Source: Paludibaculum fermentans
GTDB lineage: Bacteria; Acidobacteriota; Terriglobia; Bryobacterales; Bryobacteraceae
Direction: 5' to 3'
DNA: 64,000 bases
Assembly: GCF_015277775.1 (NCBI RefSeq)
Contig: NZ_CP063849.1
Location: 2,418,001-2,482,000 of the forward strand
Shown here: piece by piece, positions 23,921 to 31,611 of the stretch
How the letters are laid out: every line of letters starts with the position of its first letter
Numbering within the stretch: the first letter of the stretch is position 1
The notes under the pieces: generated by a model
The model's input: only the letters and a program-made list of their open reading frames with translations
Database searches by the model: none
What the model was told of the DNA's origin: nothing
Position numbers and translations under genes: made by a program

Positions 23921-26900
23921 TTAGAACTCGAAGCGGGAGCTGATCTGCACGCGCCGGCCGGACGAGGCGCCCGTCACCAGCCCAAAGCTGGAACTGGAGA
24001 TGTTTGTGCTAGGAGTGCTGAAGTTCGGGTGGTTGAAGGCGTTGTAGAGCTCGCAGCGGAGCTGGGCCCGGACGCGTTCCGCGAAGAGGTAGACATTCTT
24101 AGCGGCGACCAGGTTCCAGTTGACGGAGCCAGGTCCGATCAGGACGGAGCGGGCGGAATTGCCGTAGTAACCACGCCCCGCCGCCGGGATGACGAACGCC
24201 CCCCGGTTGAAGATCACCTGGTGGCTTTCGATGCGATCCTTCAACGATCCGCCGATGTTGCCCTCGCCGATCCGGTCCGGCCGGCCGCCGAACTGGTTGG
24301 TGTTCGTCGGGTCCACGCCGGAGAAGCTGGGCGAACGGAACGGCCCGGATTGCATCAGCGTCGTGCCGGCCACCTGCCACCCGGAGACGATCTTGTCGAA
24401 GAGGCCGGAGGCATTGCCCAGCAGGGCTTTGCCGTGACCGACCGGGAGTTCGTAGGTGTAGAAGAAGATCAGCGTGTGGCGGCGGATGGCGGGATCGTCG
24501 CCGCGCTCCAGCCGCCGGTTGTACTGGTTCTGCGCCGCGGCATTCAGGTAGCCGTTGAGGCCGACTTCGTCGAGGGCCTTGGCCAGCGTGTAGTTGATGT
24601 TGAAGGTGAGACCGCGGCTAACGCGGCGTTCCGCCTTCACAGTCAGGCCGTGGTAGATCGAGGAAGATCCTGTCTGGTTATAGCCCACGCTGCTGAACAG
24701 CGGGTAAGGCTGGTTGCTCGGATTGAACGGTGTGGTGCTGGGGCGCAGCAGGTTGAGGTTGTCGTAGAAGGGGAGGTTCTTCGCCTTGGTCCCGACATAA
24801 GCGACATCGATGCCGGTCTTCAGGAACTGGCGGCCGACCGAAGCGTTCCACTGCTGGGTGCGCTCGTGCGGGAAGTCGGAGTTGATGGCGTTGATGCTCT
24901 GCACCCCGGAGAAGCCCTGGACAGTGGATTGGAAGGGATTCGGGAACGAGATGCTGGGAGTGTTGTTCACGATGTACCAGCTCTGATCCGAGCGCCAGGG
25001 TCCGCCGGTGGCGCCGAGCCCCAACTGTCCGGGCCACATCGAAGTGAAGACGCCATAGCCCATGCGGAAGACTGTTCTGTCATCGCCGAAGGGCCGATAG
25101 GCCAAACCGAAGCGGGGGCTCCAGTTGGCGGTGTCGTTCTTCATCAGGCTGCGCGTGGGCAGGCCGGCGGCGGCGGCGGTGACGATGGGCAACTGCGCGG
25201 CGACGGCGAGCACCAGATCGGTCGGGATGGTGGTACCGGCGGTGACGACGCTGCCGGTCTTGAGGGTGAAGGACGTCAGGCGATCGAACTTCTCGACCCA
25301 CGGGGACTGGTACTCATAGCGGATCCCGTAGGTGAGGGTCAGGCGCCGGTTCACTTTGAACTCGTCCTGGATGTAGAAGCCCTGCTGCGTGCTGCGGATG
25401 TAGGCGTTGGGACGGGCCACGGCCAGGCTCACGTTCGAGGGAAGGCCCAGCAGAAAGTTGGCATAGGCGAAGCCGCTGAGCTGGTCGTCAAAGGCGATGG
25501 AACCGGTGACGTTCTGGGGTTTGTTCTGGTCGTTCACCTGGTAGCGGCGGATGTCGATGCCGGCCTTGATGCTGTGGCGTCCGCGGCTCCAGGAGAGATT
25601 GTCGATGAGCTGATAGGTGTTCTGCGTTTGTGAACTGTACCCGGTGGAGGAGGTGCCCTGGAAGCCGTTGGCTCCGTTGATCTGGAGATCTGGCATGCCG
25701 GCGAGGGAAGGATCGTTGCTGGGATTCTTGATCCCCTGCAGGCCGATCCGGCTGACGGCGTCGGCGAGCGGGTTGACGCCCCAATAGTCGAAGCTCGTGC
25801 TGGAGTAACCCACTTTCGCCTCGTTCACGAGACCGGGGGTGAGGATATGCGTGTCGGAGACGACGACGCTGCGACCGGGGTCGTTGTCGCCAGTGCCGCC
25901 GTAGCCGCCGAGTAGCGGGCCCGGGTTGGCGTCCTGGTTATGGATGGTCAGGCCGACGCGGGCAAAGAAGTAGTTGCGGTCGGAGAACTTGTGGTCGATG
26001 CGGGTGGAGACGTTGTCGGCATTGAACTGCGCGCCGGGGTCCGTGTAATAGTTATTGACCAGTCCGAGATCGCCCTGGCCCGCCAGGTTGGGACGGGGAT
26101 AGATGAGAGTTTGCCACGCGTTCGCGACGGAACTTATGCGGCTGGAGGGAATCTTATTGCCGGGGAATGGCTGGCCGGTGAGAGGGTCGAGAATCGGAAT
26201 GGAGCCGGTGAGTGAGGAGAAATCGCCGTTGCGGAAGGCGTCGGGCGGGACGCTGGTGTTGTAGCGGGCGCCGGTGCGGTAGCGCGCGCCGCCGTAGGTA
26301 AAGAAGTAGAAGGTGCGGTTCCGGCCGTCGTAGATTTTGGGGATGTAGACGGGGCCGCCGTTCATAGCCGTGAACTGGTTGAAGTTCTCAAAGGATGGGC
26401 CCGTCTGGTCCTGCCACGCGCGCGCGCCGGTGGCCGAGTTGTAGTTGCCCCAGAAAAGTCCGCCGTGGACGGTGTTCTCGCCCGACTTGGAAACGGCTGC
26501 GAACTGGGCGACCTGCGCGTATTCGGCGGAGTTGTTGGCGGTGGAGACCTTCATTTCCTGGAAGGCTTCGATATCGCCCGAGAAGCCGTTGGGGGTTTGG
26601 CGGCTGCTGACGATGTCGTTGGACGAAATGCCGTCCGAGGAGAAGTTGTTGGCGTTATCGCGGGCTCCGTTCACTTCGAGGCCGCTGCTGGATTGCACGC
26701 CGGCGGCCACTTTGGCGACGTTGATCCAAGCCCGTCCATAGACGCTCATGGGGAGTTCGGCGAAGTCGCGGGCCGTGGAGACATTCGAGAGGGTGGCGGT
26801 TTCCGTATCGACGTGGGCGGCGGCGACACCTTCGACGGTGATCATCGAGCTGACGTCGCCGACTTCCAGGGCGGCGTCGACGCGGCGGATCTGGCTGACG

Positions 26901-27187
26901 TCCAGAGTAACTCCGCGGGTTGTGTGCGATTTGAAGCCCGCCGCTTCCACCGAAACGCGATAGCGTCCGTTGAGAAGGCCGGAGAAGCGATAGTCGCCCG
27001 CCGTATCGGTGAGCTGGACGCGCTCGTCGTTGGAACCCTCGTTGACGAGGATGACCTTCGCACCAGGGACGACCGCGCCACCGGAATCGCGGATGTTGCC
27101 GAGAATGCTGCTTTGCGTGGACTGCGCGAAAACTGCAGCGAGTCCGCTAAGCAACAGAAAGACCACCCTACCAATCGAAACTCTCAC
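23921..27187 (-). CDS. TonB-dependent receptor, Oar-like
   Basis: 1,088 residues, normal length. Signal peptide MRVSIGRVVFLLLSGLAAVFAQ. N-terminal carboxypeptidase-regulatory-like domain (ILGNIRDSGGAVVPGAKVIL, DTAGDYRFSGLLNGRYRVSV). The plug shows FAELPMSVYGRAW and NANNFSSDGIS. The barrel ends ISSRFEF with a terminal Phe. It should import glycan fragments through the outer membrane. It has its own consensus promoter with a dyad in the spacer, and a hairpin terminator after the stop. Flanked by an oxidoreductase gene upstream and the fucosidase operon downstream, so a deoxyhexose-containing glycan is a reasonable ligand guess. Confidence 0.93.
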   Translation of the reverse strand: MRVSIGRVVFLLLSGLAAVFAQSTQSSILGNIRDSGGAVVPGAKVILVNEGSNDERVQLTDTAGDYRFSGLLNGRYRVSVEAAGFKSHTTRGVTLDVSQIRRVDAALEVGDVSSMITVEGVAAAHVDTETATLSNVSTARDFAELPMSVYGRAWINVAKVAAGVQSSSGLEVNGARDNANNFSSDGISSNDIVSSRQTPNGFSGDIEAFQEMKVSTANNSAEYAQVAQFAAVSKSGENTVHGGLFWGNYNSATGARAWQDQTGPSFENFNQFTAMNGGPVYIPKIYDGRNRTFYFFTYGGARYRTGARYNTSVPPDAFRNGDFSSLTGSIPILDPLTGQPFPGNKIPSSRISSVANAWQTLIYPRPNLAGQGDLGLVNNYYTDPGAQFNADNVSTRIDHKFSDRNYFFARVGLTIHNQDANPGPLLGGYGGTGDNDPGRSVVVSDTHILTPGLVNEAKVGYSSTSFDYWGVNPLADAVSRIGLQGIKNPSNDPSLAGMPDLQINGANGFQGTSSTGYSSQTQNTYQLIDNLSWSRGRHSIKAGIDIRRYQVNDQNKPQNVTGSIAFDDQLSGFAYANFLLGLPSNVSLAVARPNAYIRSTQQGFYIQDEFKVNRRLTLTYGIRYEYQSPWVEKFDRLTSFTLKTGSVVTAGTTIPTDLVLAVAAQLPIVTAAAAGLPTRSLMKNDTANWSPRFGLAYRPFGDDRTVFRMGYGVFTSMWPGQLGLGATGGPWRSDQSWYIVNNTPSISFPNPFQSTVQGFSGVQSINAINSDFPHERTQQWNASVGRQFLKTGIDVAYVGTKAKNLPFYDNLNLLRPSTTPFNPSNQPYPLFSSVGYNQTGSSSIYHGLTVKAERRVSRGLTFNINYTLAKALDEVGLNGYLNAAAQNQYNRRLERGDDPAIRRHTLIFFYTYELPVGHGKALLGNASGLFDKIVSGWQVAGTTLMQSGPFRSPSFSGVDPTNTNQFGGRPDRIGEGNIGGSLKDRIESHQVIFNRGAFVIPAAGRGYYGNSARSVLIGPGSVNWNLVAAKNVYLFAERVRAQLRCELYNAFNHPNFSTPSTNISSSSFGLVTGASSGRRVQISSRFEF

Positions 27188-27280
27188 GTGCGTTACTCCT
27201 TTCGAGTGCGCCCCTGATTTGGGATTGCCAGCGGAGACGGTTTCCCGTGCCCGATTGCATTTGTTTAGTTACTAACAGAT

Positions 27281-27309
27281 CTTATAAGGTGCACTACACA
27301 CCTTGTCAA
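27281..27309 (-). promoter_or_regulatory. Consensus promoter with operator-like dyad, TonB receptor
   Basis: Minus strand: TTGACA (-35, 27304-27309), 17-nt spacer, TATAAG (-10, 27281-27286), 6/6 and 5/6 matches. The spacer holds the dyad AAGGTG (27286-27291) / CACCTT (27299-27304) and the half-site TAGTGCA shared with the promoters at 28667 and 40420. A repressor bound here would block RNA polymerase. The leader to the ATG at 27187 is about 90 nt. Confidence 0.7.
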
Positions 27310-27330
27310 GACAAAAACGAAGCGAGGCCT

Positions 27331-28635
27331 TCAGAACGACTCCGGCCAGGTGTAGGGAGCGCGGTTTTGGCGGCTCATGAGGCTGTTGGCCTCCGAATCG
27401 CCGCACCACTTGTGCTGCGCAGCGTCCCAGTTGAGCTTCCTGCCGACCCTGTAACTGATATTGGCGAAGTGGCAGAGATCGGCGGACGCTCCGCTGATGG
27501 CGATGTCGGCGCGCAGGGATTTGTAGTCGCGGCTCTTCACGGCATCCAGGAAGTTCTGGATGTGCGGAGCCGTCTCTGATTTGGTCTGGTCGCGGCCCTC
27601 GCGGATGAGTCGATGGTCTTCGCCCTGATAGACGCGGTAGGCGGAGTCGTCCAGTTCGAGCCAGCCGTCGGCGCCATAGAATATGTTGCCGATGCAATTG
27701 CCGCGCGGTGAGCCGAGGCCGCCCACCCGCTCGGCCACCAAGCCGCGCACTTCAAATGTGAGCTGCCGGCCCTCAAATTCGAAGGTCGACATCAGGGTAT
27801 TGGGTGTCTCCTGATCGTCCTGGTAGACGAGTTTCCCTCCGGACGCGGCGACGCTGCGCAGGGTGCCGTGATTGTCGGGCAGGCCCAGGCCCCAACGCGC
27901 GACGTCCATCTGGTGGACACCCTGGTTGCCGAGGTCCCCGTTGCCGGTGTCCCAGAACCAGTGCCAGTTGTACTTGAAGCGCAACTCATTGAACGGCCGG
28001 AAGGGCGCGGGCCCGAGAAACGCATCCCAATCGACGCCTTTCGGCGCAGCCGAGTCCGCTTTGTGACCGATCGACTTTCGCCGTTTATAGCAGATCCCTT
28101 TCGCGGCGTAGACTTCTCCGATCACCCCCGACCGGAGCAATTCCACCGCTTCCATCTTGTGGGGCAGACTGCGGCTCTGCGTACCGATCTGAAGCATGCG
28201 GCCGTGCCGGCGAGCGGCTTCGAGCATGATGCGGCTTTCCGTGGGATCGTGGCTGGCCGGCTTCTCGCAGTAGACGTCCTTGCCGGCGCGCATGGCCCAC
28301 ACCGCGCCCAGGGCGTGCCAGTGATTCGGCGTCGCCATGGAGACGGCGTGGACGCCGGCCAGATCAAAGACGCGCCGCATGTCGCTGAACTGGCGCGCCG
28401 CGGGCCGGCCAGCGGCGACGATGCTCCCCTGTGCCTTCTCGATGGAGACGGGATCAACGTCGCAGATCGCCGAGATCTCCACTCCGCCCATATTCAGAAA
28501 CTCGGTGAGGTGATCGTTGCCACGGCCGCCGAGGCCGATGATGGCGACATTCACACGATCGTTGGCGCCGAGAATCCGCTGAGCCCCCAGGGAGAGGGCA
28601 GCGGCGGCGACGGGGATGAACTGGCGTCTTTGCAT
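27331..28635 (-). CDS. Gfo/Idh/MocA-family oxidoreductase, Tat-exported
   Basis: 434 residues from the ATG at 28635 (MQRRQFIPVAAAALSLGA), a twin-arginine-like leader as in many acidobacterial members. Rossmann dinucleotide motif VNVAIIGLGGRGNDHL. The EKP triad of the family appears as KDVYCEKPASHD. The C-terminal half has ELRFKYNWHWFWDTGNGDLGN and QGVHQMDVARWGLG, in which the His of HQMD is the family's usual catalytic-site His. It likely oxidises or epimerises a sugar or inositol with tightly bound NAD(P). It lies upstream of the TonB receptor on the same strand but has a separate promoter. The substrate is unknown. Confidence 0.92.
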   Translation of the reverse strand: MQRRQFIPVAAAALSLGAQRILGANDRVNVAIIGLGGRGNDHLTEFLNMGGVEISAICDVDPVSIEKAQGSIVAAGRPAARQFSDMRRVFDLAGVHAVSMATPNHWHALGAVWAMRAGKDVYCEKPASHDPTESRIMLEAARRHGRMLQIGTQSRSLPHKMEAVELLRSGVIGEVYAAKGICYKRRKSIGHKADSAAPKGVDWDAFLGPAPFRPFNELRFKYNWHWFWDTGNGDLGNQGVHQMDVARWGLGLPDNHGTLRSVAASGGKLVYQDDQETPNTLMSTFEFEGRQLTFEVRGLVAERVGGLGSPRGNCIGNIFYGADGWLELDDSAYRVYQGEDHRLIREGRDQTKSETAPHIQNFLDAVKSRDYKSLRADIAISGASADLCHFANISYRVGRKLNWDAAQHKWCGDSEANSLMSRQNRAPYTWPESF

Positions 28636-28666
28636 AGGGTGCTTTGCATCAATCGAGTTTAGGTTA

Positions 28667-28695
28667 GTTTTAAATTTACTTACTGCACTTGTCAA
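28667..28695 (-). promoter_or_regulatory. Promoter of the Gfo/Idh gene with shared AGTGCA motif
   Basis: Minus strand: TTGACA (28690-28695), 17-nt spacer, TAAAAC (28667-28672), matching 6/6 and 4/6. ACTTG/CAAGT forms a dyad around the -35. AGTGCAGTAA directly after it occurs identically in the 40420 region. Confidence 0.6.
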
Positions 28696-28793
28696 CAAGT
28701 ATCTTCGCTCCAGGACGGCAGATTTACGGGACTTCGTTGGTCACGCGACCCCTTGCGGCCTCTGCGCCGCCGGTTTAATTTCTTTTCTTACTG

Positions 28794-28823
28794 TTGACAT
28801 GGGAATCGAGGCTGGGCTACGAT
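28794..28823 (+). promoter_or_regulatory. Candidate promoter of the CBM9-like gene
   Basis: TTGACA (28794-28799), 18-nt spacer, TACGAT (28818-28823), 6/6 and 4/6 matches. It lies about 30 nt before the ATG at 28854, pointing away from the oxidoreductase promoter. Confidence 0.5.
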
Positions 28824-28853
28824 CCAGTTCGAAAGATCCTCTGCCCAACCTGT

Positions 28854-29504
28854 ATGGTGAGCGCACCCAACAACGCTTTCCGCAGCCTCTACGCACCGGG
28901 AGAAGCGCTGCTCCACCTGGATCCGCAGGATCCGTTCTGGCGGAAGGCTCCGGCGCTGCATGCCAACCGGGACCCATTCGGCAGGCTGTCGCCGAAGCTG
29001 GAGACTACTATTCGCTCCCGCTGGACGGGCGAGCACCTCTATGTTCTGTTCGAGTGCCCCTACCAGACTCTGCACCTGAAGCCGGAGCCGATCCTGCACG
29101 CGAAGACGTGGCTGCTCTGGAACTGGGACGTGGTGGAGCTATTTATTGGTGATGACTGGGAGCACATCGAACGCTATAAGGAGTTTGAGTTGTCGCCGCA
29201 GGGCGAATGGCTGGACCTCGCGATCGACCGCAATCCCCCGGAGATCGAGCGGCACCGGGCCTGGGCTTCCGGAATGAAGACGCGGGCACACGTGGATGAA
29301 GAGCGAAGACTGTGGCTCGGGGCGATGCGCATCCCGTTTGCTTCGATCACCGATGCAGCGGTGGGTCCGGGCAAGACGTTTCGCGCCAATCTGTATCGTA
29401 TTGAAGGCGCTCCCGAGGAGCGGCGACTGGTGGCGTGGATGGCCACTGGCAGCGAGAGCTTCCATGTCCCCGCGGCCTTCGGGACGCTGGAGCTCGTCGT
29501 ATGA
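28854..29504 (+). CDS. CBM9-like carbohydrate-binding domain protein
   Basis: 216 residues from the ATG at 28854. An upstream TTG at 28794 would extend it but overlaps the promoter. It matches the stand-alone CBM9-like/DOMON-fold proteins that often accompany secreted glycosidases: DPFWRKAPAL, then TTIRSRWTGEHLYVLFECPY, then WNWDVVELFIGDDW, then AMRIPFASI and FRANLYRI. The last three blocks are the conserved sugar-binding strands. No signal peptide is visible from this start. First gene of a three-gene plus-strand set with an alpha/beta hydrolase and a GH42-like enzyme. Confidence 0.82.
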   Translation: MVSAPNNAFRSLYAPGEALLHLDPQDPFWRKAPALHANRDPFGRLSPKLETTIRSRWTGEHLYVLFECPYQTLHLKPEPILHAKTWLLWNWDVVELFIGDDWEHIERYKEFELSPQGEWLDLAIDRNPPEIERHRAWASGMKTRAHVDEERRLWLGAMRIPFASITDAAVGPGKTFRANLYRIEGAPEERRLVAWMATGSESFHVPAAFGTLELVV

Positions 29505-29586
29505 CCATGTGTTCACCAGCCGGATGAAGTGGAAACCGAAAATGAAGCACGGCCGGGACGGTGACAGGATGAGAGGAAACAGTCCA

Positions 29587-31611
29587 ATGACTCGAAGAGA
29601 TCTCCTTGCCGTCATGGCGAGTCTGCCGGCACAAACGCTGCCAGCCTCAGCCCTGGCCTTGCAAGCGGACCCTGCGGCCAACAAGCTGCACAAGCCCAAA
29701 GAGCTGGAGGGGATGTTCGAGCAGTATCTCCAGAAGAAGGCGGATGAGGTCACGGACAGTTCCTTGCGGGGCGTAGCTTCCCTGGCGGACTGGCAAGCGG
29801 CGCGGCCCGGCCTGCGGAAGCAGGTGCTGTCGATGCTCGGGCTGGACCCGATGCCGGAACGCACTCCGCTTCGTGCGCGGACGACGGGCGTGGTGGACCG
29901 CGAGGGCTACCGGGTGGAGAAGGTCGTCTTCGAGAGCATGCCCCACCTGTATGTGACGGCGAATCTCTACCTGCCAACGACCACCGAACGCACTCCGGTG
30001 GTCCTCTACCTGTGTGGGCACAACCCGTCACCGGCCGGCGCGAAGCATGGATACCAGCATCACGGGATCTGGCTGGCCCGGCATGGCTTCACGGCGCTGC
30101 TGGTGGACACGATCGAGTTCGCTGAGGTGCCTGGGATCCATCACGGTCTCTACAACCTGGAGATGTGGCACTGGTTGTCGCTCGGCTACACGCCGGCGGG
30201 TCCTGAGGTTTGGAACGGCATCCGCGCCATCGACTATCTGGCTACCCGGCCCGAGGTGGATATGACGAGGCTCGGAGTGACCGGGATCTCAGGTGGAGGA
30301 ATCATCTCGTGGTATCTGCCCGCCGTGGACGAACGGGTCCAGGCGGTCGCGTCGGTGTGTGGAACGTGGACAGCCAAGACGCAATTGTCCCTCAATGCGG
30401 TCCGCGAGAATTGCGACTGCGTCTACCTGCCGAACCGGTTCCGCCTGGATCTTCCGGCCATCGGTGCGTTGATTGCGCCGCGCCCTTTCAAGATGCTGGG
30501 GGCGATGCGCGATGAGATGTTCCCGACTGCCGGATACCAGGACGCGTACCGGAGGGTGGGCGAGGTGTATGGATGGTACGGAGCCCGCGATCGTGTGGCG
30601 ATTTACGAGCACAACGCTCCGCATCAGGACATTCCCGCATTTCGCAAGGAGGCCAACGAATGGCTGAACCTGTGGCTGCGCAAGGACCGGATGGCGTTTG
30701 ACGAAGGCACGATCCAGAGGGAGACGCCGCAGGAACTGACGGTGCTCCCCAACTACCCAAAGGATGCTGTGAACGATCACCTGGACCGGGTGTTCATTCC
30801 TCGCAGAGCCGGGGTGGCCCATACGTCGCTGTCCGGGTGGGAGCGGCGCAAGTCCGTACTGGCCGAGACCCTGCGCAATGAGGCATTTGCCGCATTTCCA
30901 AAGACTGTCCCGCCGACGGAGGCGGTGAAGTCCGCAGTGCAGGAATGGACGTCACGGTACGCCGACGCATCCCGGATTGAATTCACGAGCGAGCCGGGAC
31001 TGCGCCTCGCCGGACACCTCTACCTGCCTCGCAGGAAGAATGTCACGAGTGCCCTGATCTGGCTCGAAGGCGATGACGATCTGATCGATGCCATCAATCA
31101 CGATCGCATCCTGCCGGCGCTGGGCCGTTGCAGCACGCTGGTGCTGCAGCCGCGCGGGGTCGGGTACGGGCTGGATCGCCAGCACCTCACGACGATCAAG
31201 CGGAGCGCTGCGATTCTGGGCGCGACGCTCGAGTCCATGCAGGTTTGGGACGTGCTGCGAGCGGTCGACTATCTGAAGGCGGTGGAGCCGTCGCAGGCGC
31301 AGTCGATCACCTTGTTCGCGCGGCAGGGCATGGGTGTGCAGGCGATCTACGCCGCCGCCCTGGATCCGCGCATCACTCGTGTCGTGCTGGAGGATCCGCC
31401 GGCCACACACTGGCATGGTCCGGCCATGATGAACGTGCTGCGGACTACCGACCTGGCCGAGGTGGCGGCGATGATCGCGCCGCGGCAACTGGTCTTCCTG
31501 ACGCGACCGGCAGCAGAGTTCGAACAGACGCGAGCGATATACCGGCTCCACGGGAAGGAAGCGGCATTCCGGATCGCGGGTGGGCTCAGCGAGGCGCTGG
31601 AACTGCAATGA
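29587..31611 (+). CDS. Secreted alpha/beta hydrolase (acetyl-xylan-esterase / dienelactone-hydrolase-like), two-domain
   Basis: 674 residues from the ATG at 29587 (GAGAGGA about 10 nt upstream). The leader is Tat-like (MTRRDLLAVMASLPAQ). The N-terminal alpha/beta hydrolase has the oxyanion region VVLYLCGHNP, the nucleophile elbow GISGGG and the likely catalytic His in APHQDIPAF. The C-terminal ~220 residues look like a second, degenerate copy (LRLAGHLYLPRRK, LFARQGMGVQ) in which GxSxG is replaced by GMG, so it is probably not catalytic. Expected to remove acyl groups from glycans. Its stop overlaps the next ATG by 4 nt. The substrate is inferred from context only. Confidence 0.85.
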   Translation: MTRRDLLAVMASLPAQTLPASALALQADPAANKLHKPKELEGMFEQYLQKKADEVTDSSLRGVASLADWQAARPGLRKQVLSMLGLDPMPERTPLRARTTGVVDREGYRVEKVVFESMPHLYVTANLYLPTTTERTPVVLYLCGHNPSPAGAKHGYQHHGIWLARHGFTALLVDTIEFAEVPGIHHGLYNLEMWHWLSLGYTPAGPEVWNGIRAIDYLATRPEVDMTRLGVTGISGGGIISWYLPAVDERVQAVASVCGTWTAKTQLSLNAVRENCDCVYLPNRFRLDLPAIGALIAPRPFKMLGAMRDEMFPTAGYQDAYRRVGEVYGWYGARDRVAIYEHNAPHQDIPAFRKEANEWLNLWLRKDRMAFDEGTIQRETPQELTVLPNYPKDAVNDHLDRVFIPRRAGVAHTSLSGWERRKSVLAETLRNEAFAAFPKTVPPTEAVKSAVQEWTSRYADASRIEFTSEPGLRLAGHLYLPRRKNVTSALIWLEGDDDLIDAINHDRILPALGRCSTLVLQPRGVGYGLDRQHLTTIKRSAAILGATLESMQVWDVLRAVDYLKAVEPSQAQSITLFARQGMGVQAIYAAALDPRITRVVLEDPPATHWHGPAMMNVLRTTDLAEVAAMIAPRQLVFLTRPAAEFEQTRAIYRLHGKEAAFRIAGGLSEALELQ

